A stretch of 64,000 nucleotides of DNA from JAALLB01 sp964502215 (GTDB lineage: Bacteria; Pseudomonadota; Alphaproteobacteria; Rhizobiales; Rhizobiaceae), in assembly GCA_964502215.1 (NCBI GenBank), contig CAZCUN010000002.1, positions 1 to 64,000 of the forward strand. Reading direction: 5' to 3'. The notes under the pieces were generated by a model. It worked only from the letters and a program-made list of their open reading frames with translations. It was not told the origin of the DNA and ran no database searches. Of this stretch, positions 27,610-36,768 are shown piece after piece. Both the position numbers and the translations under genes were made by a program. Positions within the stretch are counted from its first letter, which is position 1. Each line of letters begins with the position of its first letter.

Positions 27610-28740
27610 TTATTCAAATACAAGCTGTGGCCTATCATTTGTTTCAGCATTTAAACGGTTTAATACTTCATCTGCAATTTGTTTGTAGAGGGTTGCATGC
27701 ACACCATCAGGTTGTGTCACGGTGATTGGTGTTCCGCCATCTGAATTGGTTCTGATATCCATATGAAGGGGTATTTCGCCTAAAAATGGAACGTTTAAAC
27801 GTGTCGATTCATCTCGTGCGCCGCCGTGACCAAAGATGTCAGATTGTTCACCACATTTTGGGCAAATGAAAGTACTCATATTTTCTATAATGCCAAGAAT
27901 TGGCACCTCTACTTTGCGAAACATATTAAGCCCTTTTCGAGCATCAATGAGTGCAATGTCTTGTGGAGTAGAAACAATGACAGCACCTGCAAGTGGTACT
28001 TGCTGAGACATTGTCAATTGCGCGTCACCTGTTCCTGGAGGCATATCTACGATTAGTAAATCAAGCTCACCCCAAGCAACTTCACGTAGCATTTGTGTTA
28101 AAGCAGAAATTACCATAGGGCCGCGCCAAATCATTGGGGTTTCTTCTTCGACTAAAAAACCCATCGACATTACTTTTATGCCGAAGCCTTCAAGGGGTGA
28201 TAAAATTTTCCCTTCTACTGTTGGCTTGTCTGTGATGCCTAACATACGTGGCATTGAGGGGCCGTAGATGTCTGCGTCAAGAAGACCAATCTTAAGTCCC
28301 TTTGATGCAAGAGCTAATGCAAGATTGACAGAGGTTGTTGATTTTCCAACGCCGCCTTTGCCTGATGCAACTGCTATAATGTTTTTAATGCCTGGAACAC
28401 CTGCTTTTGAATTGCCTGCTTGAGGCTGTGGCGCATGTGGCGCAGCAGTTTTTTGTGGTTGCGGAGAAGGCGCGGCTGTTGAGCCTGGTTTAATCTCTGC
28501 GGTTAGTACAGCAGTTACTTTTTCAATGCCTGAAAGTTGATAGACGGCCTTTTCAGCCGCCTCTCTTAATGGCTCAAGTTCCTCTGCTCGTTTGGCAGGT
28601 ACATTAATAGAGAAAATAACTTTCCCATCACTGACGAGAACATTTTCAACCATATTGAGTGAGACTATATCACTTTTGAGGTCTGGGCCTTTAACTTTTG
28701 AAAGTTGAGCCAAGACTTCTTTATTCGTAACTTCTGACAT
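27610..28740 (-). CDS. mrp: Mrp/NBP35 family Fe-S cluster carrier ATPase
   Basis: A 376-residue P-loop ATPase. The N-terminal MIP18 (DUF59) domain (about 1-85) is followed by a Pro/Ala/Gln-rich linker (about 90-112) and the ParA-like ATPase with deviant Walker A SGKGGVGKSTTSVNLA, DADIYGPSMPRMLG and DMPPGTGDAQL. The bridging Fe-S CXXC is in TFICPKCGEQ. Such proteins hold a labile 4Fe-4S cluster between two monomers and pass it to apo-enzymes. It lies upstream of the hemY-like gene's end on the same strand, 70 bases away. Confidence 0.96.
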   Translation of the reverse strand: MSEVTNKEVLAQLSKVKGPDLKSDIVSLNMVENVLVSDGKVIFSINVPAKRAEELEPLREAAEKAVYQLSGIEKVTAVLTAEIKPGSTAAPSPQPQKTAAPHAPQPQAGNSKAGVPGIKNIIAVASGKGGVGKSTTSVNLALALASKGLKIGLLDADIYGPSMPRMLGITDKPTVEGKILSPLEGFGIKVMSMGFLVEEETPMIWRGPMVISALTQMLREVAWGELDLLIVDMPPGTGDAQLTMSQQVPLAGAVIVSTPQDIALIDARKGLNMFRKVEVPILGIIENMSTFICPKCGEQSDIFGHGGARDESTRLNVPFLGEIPLHMDIRTNSDGGTPITVTQPDGVHATLYKQIADEVLNRLNAETNDRPQLVFE

Positions 28741-28811
28741 TAAGATAACCTACTTAAGAACTTCTATCTCTCAAATAGGCTCTCTAATCGCATTTGCCAA
28801 GCGCGATGGGT

Positions 28812-30722
28812 CTAGAAAAGTTTGAAATTTTTCTTAGGCGGCTCTTTATCAGGGTGAGGACCAGGGTCATCAGGTCTGCGCTTAAGAGGAAATTCAACAG
28901 AGCTTTCGTTATTATCATTAGATTTGATATCAGCGGCCAATTTATTTGGCATGTTATTATTGTCTGTTTCTTCTTCCGCTTTAATTTCATCTGTGTTTTG
29001 TGTCGATGATGTATCTTCTTGTTCTGGTTTATCAGCATCTTTATTCTCATTTGCGGCTTGCGCAGGTTTTGCATCCGCTTGTTCATCGCCTTTATCAGCA
29101 ACATTCTCTGTAGCATCCGCTGTAACATTGGTAGCAACTGCCGCAGTGGTTGCAGTGGTTGCAGCAGCGCTAGCTACGGTTGCTGTTGTCGTGGAAGTAG
29201 TATCCGCAATTTTATCAGCATCTTCATCAGCTGATTTATTGCCACTTTCTTCATCGTCTTTATCATTAGCATTGACGACAATTGCATCCTCAACATCTGC
29301 ATCTTGAGATGAGATTGTATCTTCTGATGCAGTCTCAATTTCTTGTGTGGAGATGACGGTTGCTTCTGCTTTTAGTTCTTCAAGCGTCATAACTGGAGCG
29401 CTTTCGTCTCCTAATTGTTGAACAGGTACTTTCCATTCAAATGCATCAATATCGCCTGTAATTGGAGATAGTGGTAACCATTCCTCAGAAACATGATTGC
29501 CTGCAACCCATGCAGGGTCTGCTGGTGCACGTACTGCACGTGCCAGCCAATCACGCATACGACCTTTATCGCCGTGTTGTCCCTCTTCAATATCGGCCAT
29601 TAATAGATAGGCTTTTTCAGTAGGGGTAGAGGTTAGAACTGGTTCAAGTGCTTCGCGCGCTAAATTCCATTCAGTTGCATCAATTGCTGCAGTTGCTAAG
29701 GCAAGCTTACCCTCTGGATTGTCGCCTGCAAGTGAGGCAAGTTTTTTAGCACGATCTAAGCGATCTTTAACGCTATCGCCTGAACCAACTGCTGAGTAAG
29801 CTTGTGCAAGTTCTGGATGAGGTGCGGTTTTCCAAGCCGCTTCAAGTGTTTTTGTTGCGCTTTTTGTATCACCCAAACGCGTCGCTACTCTTGCATAAGT
29901 CGTTGCAGCAGGCGCAAGATCCCTTGCAAGTTTAAAGGCTTCTTTAGAAAGCTTAAGTGCGTAATCAGGGTTTTCAGCTTCTTTTGCCATCGCTTTGCCC
30001 GTTAATAAAACAGCGCGTTGACGTTTTGCTTTGGCTTTATCAACAAGGCCAGCTGAACGATTTGATTCAAGGGTGCGAATTGCTTCGTCCCAATCGCCAT
30101 CTGCTGCTGAATAACGCAATTTCGCATTGCCAGCCCACGGCAGTGTTGCATCTGTCTTAGCAGCTTCTTCAGCATAATGACGTGCAGCTTCTGGCTCACC
30201 TTGACGTTCAGCCTCCATAAACAAACCACGTAAAGCAACCATCTTTGTTGAGTCATCACTTAACATCGCCTTGAAGTTTTCACGCGCTTCATCGCGCTTA
30301 CCTTCAAGGATAGCTGTTTGCGTTCCTAAGAGCGCCACTAATGGGTCTTGGCCTAATAGTTTTTTGCTTTCTTTGGTCAGTTTTCTTGCAGTGCTTGCAT
30401 CGCCTGAACTGGCAGCAATTAGGCCTTGAGAAAGTGCTTTATAGCCTTTTTCACGCTTGCGATTATCAAAATACTTGGAAATGACCGAAGGCGCACCAAT
30501 TATGCCGCGCAGAATACTCCATCCGATCATAATAAAGAAAATTAAGCCAATCAAAAGAGCAAAAGCAAGCGTTAGAGGAATCCCAACTTCTTCACCTGGA
30601 CGCCCCATTTGTGCTGCGAGCCATTCCCATTTAAGGAAGATTGTTCCAGGGTTATCGGCAGCCCAAGCAAATAATAGCCCTAAGCCAAGAACGACCAGAA
30701 GAAATACTAAAAAACGAAACAT
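28812..30722 (-). CDS. hemY: HemY-like membrane protein with TPR domain
   Basis: A 636-residue protein of the HemY N-terminal domain family. Two N-terminal transmembrane helices (about 1-20 and 45-68) precede a helical repeat region of TPR type (about 90-410). Residues about 470-610 form a low-complexity acidic tail rich in Asp, Glu, Ala and Thr; the C-terminus is Pro- and Lys-rich (RRPDDPGPHPDKEPPK). The gene sits at the end of hemC-hemD-mitofilin-hemY, the classic alphaproteobacterial order. This HemY is a scaffold of unproven role, not the protoporphyrinogen oxidase of the same name. Confidence 0.9.
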   Translation of the reverse strand: MFRFLVFLLVVLGLGLLFAWAADNPGTIFLKWEWLAAQMGRPGEEVGIPLTLAFALLIGLIFFIMIGWSILRGIIGAPSVISKYFDNRKREKGYKALSQGLIAASSGDASTARKLTKESKKLLGQDPLVALLGTQTAILEGKRDEARENFKAMLSDDSTKMVALRGLFMEAERQGEPEAARHYAEEAAKTDATLPWAGNAKLRYSAADGDWDEAIRTLESNRSAGLVDKAKAKRQRAVLLTGKAMAKEAENPDYALKLSKEAFKLARDLAPAATTYARVATRLGDTKSATKTLEAAWKTAPHPELAQAYSAVGSGDSVKDRLDRAKKLASLAGDNPEGKLALATAAIDATEWNLAREALEPVLTSTPTEKAYLLMADIEEGQHGDKGRMRDWLARAVRAPADPAWVAGNHVSEEWLPLSPITGDIDAFEWKVPVQQLGDESAPVMTLEELKAEATVISTQEIETASEDTISSQDADVEDAIVVNANDKDDEESGNKSADEDADKIADTTSTTTATVASAAATTATTAAVATNVTADATENVADKGDEQADAKPAQAANENKDADKPEQEDTSSTQNTDEIKAEEETDNNNMPNKLAADIKSNDNNESSVEFPLKRRPDDPGPHPDKEPPKKNFKLF

Positions 30723-30743
30723 TCGGGTGGGTCCTTACTTTGA

Positions 30744-32336
30744 TTAACCAGCTTCAGCAGTTAATTTTTGATTTAAAGCTTCATGAAGTCCAAATGCCTC
30801 AATGCGAGCATTTAACTTAGAAATCCATGATGCGTTGCTTTCACGTAGATCGGTTGGAAGTGTATCCCATTCAGCTTTTGCTTTAGCTAAACTATCCTCT
30901 TCAACATTGGCTTTCACACGAGAAAGAATGGCAAGCGGTGTATTCCCTTCTTGTGGGCCGCTTGTTCTAAACGAAACCATGTTTTGCGCATTTGCCCAAA
31001 ACCGATCTGCAATGCTGCCATCTTTGCTGGGTGCATTAGGGTTTTGAACTGTGTTGATAATGGCATCAAGTGAACCTGATAATTCGTTCTTTGATGGAAT
31101 GCCTTGGTTTACAAGCTCTTCAAAGCGCTTGATTTCAGGCGTTTCACCAATAAGCGATTTTACTGAGGATATTGGAAGCGCTAATGCGTCATCATTGTCC
31201 AAGGCAGTGCCGAGTGCATTTACAGCCACAGATTTTGCAACTTTCTCGCCAGCTTTAACCGATTCAACTGTTTTTTCAAACGTTGCTGATTGTTCTGTTA
31301 GGCCAGCAAGAGTTTGTGCGTTTGTTTTGCCTGCATCTTGTAAAGTCGTCACAGAGTCTGAAATACCTTTGACGTTATCTTTGACGCCTTGAATATCTTG
31401 CTCAATCGTCTCAAGCGATGAGTTGATTGCATCAAGCGCTGGGTTTTTTGAAACAGACTTTGAAATGTTTACAGTATCTGCTTCTAATTTCTCAAGCCTT
31501 CCATCAAGCGATGTTATTGCCGTTGAAAGGGCAATCGGTGATGAGTTGTTGCCGTCTGTTGCAGAGGCTGTCATTTCAGCAACCGCTGTATTCATATCTG
31601 AAACAGTTGTATTTACGCCAGCAAACTCTTCTTGAAGTTTTGCAAGTTTGCCATCAATCTCGCTTGTATCAGCATTTGCTTCAGTGGCGCTCGATATGGT
31701 CGCAATATTTGTTTCAAGTGCTGTTATTTTTTCATTCAAGGGTGTCAGATCAACTTTTGGAGTTGCGACTTCTTGTTTTAAGGCTGCTAACTCAGCTTTA
31801 AGAGCATCGAACTCTGCAACATTAACAGATGAAGATTGTGAACCACCATAAAAGCTACCAATAATTGGTAATTCGCGTGCGCCTTCCCAAAGACCGATGG
31901 CACCAAAACCGACAAGTGCTGCGACACCCCCCATAAATGCGGAGGTTAATTTACCAAAAAATGAGCCAGATGACTTAACAGGTTGTTGTGCTGGCGAAGA
32001 TGCTGGTTTGTTAGCCGCTTTATCTTCCGACTTCTTGGTTTCAGCTTTAACTGTAGGTTTTGGTTCTGCCCTTTTGTTTCCAGACATCTTATCAGGCGTT
32101 TTAGCTGAAGTGTCAGGTCGTCCAAAGTTGGCTTTATTTTCTGTTTTGTTTGCTGCTGTATCAGCTGCTTTGTTTGCTGTCGTTGATGTGGTGCTGTCTT
32201 TAGCAGCAGTAGTAGCTGCCTTTGCAGTTTCTTCTGCTGCAGTTTTTACTTCTTTTGCATTCAGATCAATTGTTGCAGGTTTTTTTGCCTGTGTTGAGCT
32301 GCGTCTTGTGCCACGTGGCTTCGATTTTGAGGCCAT
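30744..32336 (-). CDS. Mitofilin/Mic60-like membrane protein (COG4223)
   Basis: A 530-residue protein with a Lys/Ala/Thr-rich disordered N-terminus (about 1-125), one transmembrane helix (about 130-150, with GGVAALVGFGAIGLW), a long coiled coil (about 175-340) and a C-terminal domain (about 370-525) with the mitofilin-signature-like end. Alphaproteobacterial homologues are considered the bacterial relatives of mitochondrial Mic60, which shapes inner-membrane invaginations. The operon position between hemD and hemY-like genes is the standard one. Confidence 0.87.
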   Translation of the reverse strand: MASKSKPRGTRRSSTQAKKPATIDLNAKEVKTAAEETAKAATTAAKDSTTSTTANKAADTAANKTENKANFGRPDTSAKTPDKMSGNKRAEPKPTVKAETKKSEDKAANKPASSPAQQPVKSSGSFFGKLTSAFMGGVAALVGFGAIGLWEGARELPIIGSFYGGSQSSSVNVAEFDALKAELAALKQEVATPKVDLTPLNEKITALETNIATISSATEANADTSEIDGKLAKLQEEFAGVNTTVSDMNTAVAEMTASATDGNNSSPIALSTAITSLDGRLEKLEADTVNISKSVSKNPALDAINSSLETIEQDIQGVKDNVKGISDSVTTLQDAGKTNAQTLAGLTEQSATFEKTVESVKAGEKVAKSVAVNALGTALDNDDALALPISSVKSLIGETPEIKRFEELVNQGIPSKNELSGSLDAIINTVQNPNAPSKDGSIADRFWANAQNMVSFRTSGPQEGNTPLAILSRVKANVEEDSLAKAKAEWDTLPTDLRESNASWISKLNARIEAFGLHEALNQKLTAEAG

Positions 32337-32457
32337 TATTCCATCCTGTGTGTAATAGTCTTTATAGTATTATAGGTTCTTGAGTGTAGTTATGCGAGTC
32401 TGTTGTGCTTTACGCAAGGTAAATTATTGCATTTTCTTACTTTGATAAATTATTTTT

Positions 32458-33162
32458 CTAAGGAATTAGTGAAATCATTGCATCTTCCTTGGGTTTATCA
32501 GCAATTAAAACATCTTTCCATTGGATATAGTCAAGTAAGTTAATGGCTTGAGATGATATTGCGACAAGTGTGCATTGTTTTGAAAAGGATTCCAATTTTG
32601 CTGCTTTTATGATGTTTGCCAAATGCTGATAGCTTAGCGCTGAATATACAAATACACATTTTATAGAGGGTTCCGAAATTGTTTGTTTTATATCTTTTAA
32701 AGAAAGCGTTTTCGGTTTTGCTTGGTAAATATCAATAGTTTTTAATTTAGCATTGTATGTTTTGAGGGCTTTTTGCATGTCAAAACTTTTGTCAGGTGTT
32801 GATGGATATAAAAACCTACGGTTTGTAATTTCTAAATTAGACATAAGCTTTACAAGCGCTCCACCGCCGCCGTTTGCTTTGTAGGTCGTTTTAAACCCAA
32901 GTGCTTTTGCTGCGAACTCTGTTTTTTCACCTACGCAAAAGGCTGGCGTAGTTTCAAAGTTTGTTTGCCACCCTCTTTTTTGAAGTATATCGACTGCATT
33001 TTTGCTTGTGAAAATAACCCCATCGTATTCTTCGTCGGGAATTGCTATGCCAGTATCAACGACTTCAAATAACGGCATAAGAATTGCTTCATGGCCATGT
33101 TTGGCTAAGTTTTTAGCGGTTTGGCTTGCGGCAGGTTCTGCTCTCGTTATTAGGACTTTCAT
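32458..33162 (-). CDS. hemD: Uroporphyrinogen-III synthase
   Basis: A 234-residue protein of the HemD family, which closes hydroxymethylbilane with inversion of ring D. The sequence is divergent, as usual: the N-terminal MKVLITRAEPAASQTA, the middle FTSKNAVDIL (the ser/Asn loop of the first domain) and VFVYSALSYQHL in the second domain fit. The identification rests also on position directly after hemC. ATG 33162 lies six bases past the hemC stop; a TTG at 33177 would give a short overlap. Confidence 0.9.
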   Translation of the reverse strand: MKVLITRAEPAASQTAKNLAKHGHEAILMPLFEVVDTGIAIPDEEYDGVIFTSKNAVDILQKRGWQTNFETTPAFCVGEKTEFAAKALGFKTTYKANGGGGALVKLMSNLEITNRRFLYPSTPDKSFDMQKALKTYNAKLKTIDIYQAKPKTLSLKDIKQTISEPSIKCVFVYSALSYQHLANIIKAAKLESFSKQCTLVAISSQAINLLDYIQWKDVLIADKPKEDAMISLIP

Positions 33163-33167
33163 AGGCA

Positions 33168-34097
33168 CTACGCCCAATCTGCGAAAAATTCCGTTCCAGC
33201 ACGAGATTTTAATTTCTTACCCATCTCAAGTCCGATTTCACGTGCGTCACTGGTTGTGCCTTCAAGGCGGTCTTCATGGCTTTCAGTTCCATCAGGTTTT
33301 AAGATGATGCCATGAAGCGATAATTTATCACCGTCAATTACTGCATGTGCGCCAATAGGGGTGCGGCATGAGCCATCAAGTTCTTCTAAAAAGGCTCGTT
33401 CTGCAACAAGTGCTCTTTCGGTATCGTGATGATTTAGCGGCTTTAGTAATTCAAGCATACGGCTGTTTTCTAGATGTGCCTCAATAGTAATCGCACCTTG
33501 GCCAGGGGCTGGTGGAAATTCATCAATGGGTAATTCAGATGAGATTACATTCGACATGCCTAATCGGTTAAGACCTGCGCAGGCAAGCAAAGTTGCATCA
33601 GCGACACCTTGATCAAGTTTATCAATGCGCGTTCCAACATTACCGCGATACATGACCATTTCCAGATCAGGTCGCTTGCGCCACATCAGTGCGCGGCGGC
33701 GCAAAGAGGCAGACCCCATCACCGAACCTTGTGCTAATTGGTCAAATTGATCGACTTTCTTTGAGATAAAAGCGTCAGCAACATTTTCGCGAGGTGGATA
33801 ACAAACAAGCGCCAAGCCTTCTGGTAAAGCAGTAGGCATATCTTTGGCGGAATGAACTGCCATATCAATTGCGCCATTGGAGAGCTTTTCTTCAATCTCC
33901 ATCGTAAAGAGACCCTTGCCGCCAATTTCTGAAAGTGCGATATTTTCTTTTTGGCTTCGGTCGCCTGCGGTTGAAATGACTTCAATTTCAACTTCCAATC
34001 CAGCATGGGTGGCCTGGAGCAATGATTTCATGTATTCCGCTTGATAAAGGGCGAGCTGGCTACCGCGTGTGCCGATGCGAATGGTCTTGTTTGTCAT
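33168..34097 (-). CDS. hemC: Hydroxymethylbilane synthase (porphobilinogen deaminase)
   Basis: A 309-residue enzyme that polymerises four porphobilinogens. The dipyrromethane cofactor attaches to Cys244 in LDGSCRTPIGAHA; other blocks are IGTRGSQLALYQA (N-terminal), DMAVHSAKDMPT with the catalytic Asp, and SASLRRRALMWRKRP with the Arg residues that bind the growing chain. First gene of the hemC-hemD-mitofilin-hemY run; divergent from tsaD with about 67 bases between start codons. Confidence 0.97.
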   Translation of the reverse strand: MTNKTIRIGTRGSQLALYQAEYMKSLLQATHAGLEVEIEVISTAGDRSQKENIALSEIGGKGLFTMEIEEKLSNGAIDMAVHSAKDMPTALPEGLALVCYPPRENVADAFISKKVDQFDQLAQGSVMGSASLRRRALMWRKRPDLEMVMYRGNVGTRIDKLDQGVADATLLACAGLNRLGMSNVISSELPIDEFPPAPGQGAITIEAHLENSRMLELLKPLNHHDTERALVAERAFLEELDGSCRTPIGAHAVIDGDKLSLHGIILKPDGTESHEDRLEGTTSDAREIGLEMGKKLKSRAGTEFFADWA

Positions 34098-34164
34098 TTT
34101 ATTCTTACTAATTGAACCGTACTATAACTTTTACAAAACCTACTATGACCAGACTCGTGTGACA

Positions 34165-35244
34165 ATGCAAACGATAGTGAAAATGCAAATTTTAGGAATA
34201 GAAACAAGCTGCGATGAAACCGCTGCTAGTGTGGTTACGCGAGATGCAGCTGGCAAGCCAAAACTATTGTCAAATGTTGTCTTGAGCCAGATTGATGAAC
34301 ACTCAGAATTTGGTGGCGTTGTGCCAGAAATTGCAGCGCGTGCGCATTTATCAGCAATTGATCACATCATCAGCCAAGCGCTTGTAGAGGCTGATACGGA
34401 TTTATCTCAAATTGATGGTATTGGCGTGACCTCAGGGCCTGGCCTAGTGGGCGGGCTGATGGTGGGCTTGATGAGTGCAAAAGCGCTTTCTGCAAGTAGA
34501 GATATTCCGTATCTTGGTGTCAACCATCTGGAAGGTCATGCGCTAACGGCTAGATTAACCGATGATGTTGCTTTTCCTTATTTGCTTTTACTGGTTTCGG
34601 GTGGTCACAGCCAAATCATTCGGGTGGATGGTTTGGGTGATTATACACGCCTTGCCACCACAATTGATGATGCGGTGGGAGAGGCGTTTGATAAAACTGC
34701 TAAGCTTTTAGGTCTTGGTTTTCCTGGTGGCCCTAATGTTGAAAAGGCTGCAAAAGGAGGGGATGCATCACGGTTTAAATTTCCCATGCCGCTGCGTGGG
34801 CACGATACATTGAATATGTCTTTTTCTGGCTTAAAGACCGCGATTAGAACACAGGCGCAAAAACTTGTACCGCTTACTGAGCAGGACGTTGCTGACCTTT
34901 GCGCCTCCATGCAAAAAACAGTTGCTGAAATTTTAGCCAATCGATGTGAGCGCGCCATGGTGCAATGTGAGGGCATTGATACATTGGTTGTTGCGGGTGG
35001 TGTCGCTTCTAATACAGAAATTAGAGCAAGATTAAATGCGCTTTGCGAAGAGAATAATTATACATTAATTGCGCCGCCGCTTAAACTTTGCACAGACAAT
35101 GCGGCTATGATTGCTTGGGCGGCACTTGAGCGGTTCGAACGTGGTGAAAAATCTGATATGGATTTAGCGCCAAGATCACGTTGGCCGCTGGATGAAGATA
35201 CGCAAACGGTAATTGGCTCTGGTCGTAAGGGAGCAAAAGTATGA
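34165..35244 (+). CDS. tsaD: tRNA N6-threonylcarbamoyladenosine transferase subunit TsaD
   Basis: A 359-residue ASKHA-fold enzyme that transfers threonylcarbamoyl to A37 of ANN-decoding tRNAs with TsaB and TsaE. Motifs: LGIETSCDETAASVV (N-terminal phosphate loop), NHLEGHALTAR with the metal-binding His pair, LVSGGHSQII, and the late GGVASNTEIR and CTDNAAMIAW. Start is uncertain. ATG 34165 leaves room for divergent promoters with hemC; the in-frame ATG at 34183 fits homologues that begin close to the ILGIETSCDE block; the longer frame from 34069 would run into hemC. It overlaps gpsA by ATGA. Confidence 0.96.
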   Translation: MQTIVKMQILGIETSCDETAASVVTRDAAGKPKLLSNVVLSQIDEHSEFGGVVPEIAARAHLSAIDHIISQALVEADTDLSQIDGIGVTSGPGLVGGLMVGLMSAKALSASRDIPYLGVNHLEGHALTARLTDDVAFPYLLLLVSGGHSQIIRVDGLGDYTRLATTIDDAVGEAFDKTAKLLGLGFPGGPNVEKAAKGGDASRFKFPMPLRGHDTLNMSFSGLKTAIRTQAQKLVPLTEQDVADLCASMQKTVAEILANRCERAMVQCEGIDTLVVAGGVASNTEIRARLNALCEENNYTLIAPPLKLCTDNAAMIAWAALERFERGEKSDMDLAPRSRWPLDEDTQTVIGSGRKGAKV

Positions 35245-36215
35245 CGAAGGTTTCAGTCATTGGGGCAGGTGCATGGGGTTCAGCGCTTGCTTGTGTTGCG
35301 GAACGTGCAGGCCACGATGTGGTTATATGGGGACGTAGCGAAGCGGTTGTTTCAGAAGTTAATTCTACGCATACGAATGCTAAGTATCTTGATGGGTTGG
35401 AGCTTGAAACAAACATCGTTGCTACGACTGATTTGAAAAAAGTACTTGAGGGCAGTGATGTTGTTTTGCTTTCTATTCCAACACAAAGTTTATCTGGCAG
35501 GCTTGAAGAAATTGCTAATCATGCTGGCGATGCAATTCTTGTTACTTGCTGTAAGGGTATCGACCGTGAGACAGGAAAACTCCCTGCTGAATTAGTTACG
35601 CAAGTATTTCCAAATCATAAAACAGGTGTTTTATCAGGGCCAAGTTTTGCTTCAGATGTGGTTGCAAAGTTACCAACTGCGGTAACGGTTGCAAGCTATG
35701 ATCAGGGTACAGCAGATCTGCTTGCAGGCATGCTTTCAACGGATACTTTCAGATGTTATGCCGCAAGGGATGTTAAAGGCGTTGAATTGGGTGGTGCACT
35801 TAAAAATGTTTTAGCGCTCGCAGTAGGAGCCGCGCGAGGTATGGGGCTGGGTGCCAGTGCAGAAGCTGCTCTCATGGCGCGCGGGTTTGCGGAGTTAAGA
35901 CGTCTTGCAATAACACTTGGGGCTCAGCCAGAAACGCTATCAGGCCTTTCAGGGTTTGGGGACCTGGTTCTTACGTGTTCAAGCCCGCAATCGCGCAATT
36001 TTTCTTATGGTATGGCGATGGGCAAAGGTGAAAGTCTTGAAGGGCTTAAGCTTGCCGAAGGTGCGCATACGGCAAGTGTTGCGCTAAAAATCGCTGAAGA
36101 AAATAAAATTGATGTTCCAATCATTGGTGCAGTTGTTAATGTGTTGGATAAGAAAACTACAGCACGTGAGGCAGTGCATGCTTTACTTACGCGCCCTCTT
36201 AGGCGTGAAAGCTAA
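35241..36215 (+). CDS. gpsA: Glycerol-3-phosphate dehydrogenase [NAD(P)+]
   Basis: A 324-residue enzyme reducing dihydroxyacetone phosphate to sn-glycerol-3-phosphate for phospholipid synthesis. The dinucleotide-binding loop is VIGAGAWGSALA; also visible are TCCKGIDRETG, LSGPSFASDV, the catalytic Lys in GVELGGALKNVLALAVG, and SGFGDLVLTCSSPQSRN. Standard length. Its ATG overlaps the tsaD stop (ATGA), a conserved alphaproteobacterial pairing, and the EVE-domain gene follows 27 bases later. Confidence 0.97.
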   Translation: MTKVSVIGAGAWGSALACVAERAGHDVVIWGRSEAVVSEVNSTHTNAKYLDGLELETNIVATTDLKKVLEGSDVVLLSIPTQSLSGRLEEIANHAGDAILVTCCKGIDRETGKLPAELVTQVFPNHKTGVLSGPSFASDVVAKLPTAVTVASYDQGTADLLAGMLSTDTFRCYAARDVKGVELGGALKNVLALAVGAARGMGLGASAEAALMARGFAELRRLAITLGAQPETLSGLSGFGDLVLTCSSPQSRNFSYGMAMGKGESLEGLKLAEGAHTASVALKIAEENKIDVPIIGAVVNVLDKKTTAREAVHALLTRPLRRES

Positions 36216-36242
36216 AACGCGAAACTTAATGGAGTAACCCAA

Positions 36243-36680
36243 ATGCAATATTGGTTGTTTAAATCTGAACCGTTCAAATGGTCATGGGAGCAGCAAAAGG
36301 CCAAGGGTGAGGCTGGTGAAGAATGGGATGGTATTCGCAATTATCAGGCTCGTAATTTCATGCGCACCATGGAGCTTGGTGATCTTGCGTTTTTCTATCA
36401 CTCCAACGAAGGCCTTGAAGTCGTTGGCATTGCAGAAGTCAGCGCCCTAAGCGCACCTGATACAACCACCGATGATGATCGCTGGGATTGCGTCCATATC
36501 AAAGCCGTTCGCGATATGCCAAAATTTGTGACGCTTAAAGACGTGAAGGCAAATGAGAAACTTGCCGACATGTCGCTCGTCACATCCATGCGGCTTTCTG
36601 TTCAACCCGTAAAACCCGATGAGTGGATTGAAGTATGCCGCATGGGTGGGCTTGATGGGAAGACGTTGAAGGATTTGTAA
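36243..36680 (+). CDS. EVE domain-containing protein
   Basis: A 145-residue single EVE (PUA-like) domain. Typical features are MQYWLFKSEPFKWSWEQ at the start, WDGIRNYQARNFMR, LAFFYHSN and VVGIAEV. EVE domains bind modified bases in DNA or RNA; the tiny bacterial versions have no proven role. The ATG follows GGAGT. It is the last gene of tsaD-gpsA-EVE, where this family is commonly found. Confidence 0.92.
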   Translation: MQYWLFKSEPFKWSWEQQKAKGEAGEEWDGIRNYQARNFMRTMELGDLAFFYHSNEGLEVVGIAEVSALSAPDTTTDDDRWDCVHIKAVRDMPKFVTLKDVKANEKLADMSLVTSMRLSVQPVKPDEWIEVCRMGGLDGKTLKDL

Positions 36681-36688
36681 AAATAACA

Positions 36689-36761
36689 TCCTCACCCTGA
36701 GCTTGTCGAAGGGCTAGGGTTTATAGCTGGCGACAATCCTTCGACAGGCTCAGGATGAGGA
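36689..36761. repeat. Palindromic intergenic element (24-base arms, complete)
   Basis: Two 24-base arms (36689-36712 and 36738-36761) are inverted repeats with 22 matches and enclose 25 bases. The right arm begins CCTTCGACAGGCTCAGG, a sequence I recognise as a frequent dispersed palindrome in alphaproteobacterial genomes. Here it sits between the EVE and YcaQ-like genes and may act as a terminator in both directions. Seventeen bases of the right arm recur exactly inside the Ada-like gene at 58250-58266. Confidence 0.9.
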
Positions 36762-36768
36762 ACTCTTA

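Noticed and set aside
28924..29307. Antisense ORF of 127 codons over the hemY-like tail
   Set aside because: It mirrors the low-complexity acidic codons of the real gene; the product is Ser/Val/Ala-rich without a ribosome binding site or any family.
31897..32355. Antisense ORF of 152 codons over the mitofilin-like N-terminus
   Set aside because: It arises from the Lys/Ala/Thr-rich codons on the other strand; no start signal and no recognisable domain.
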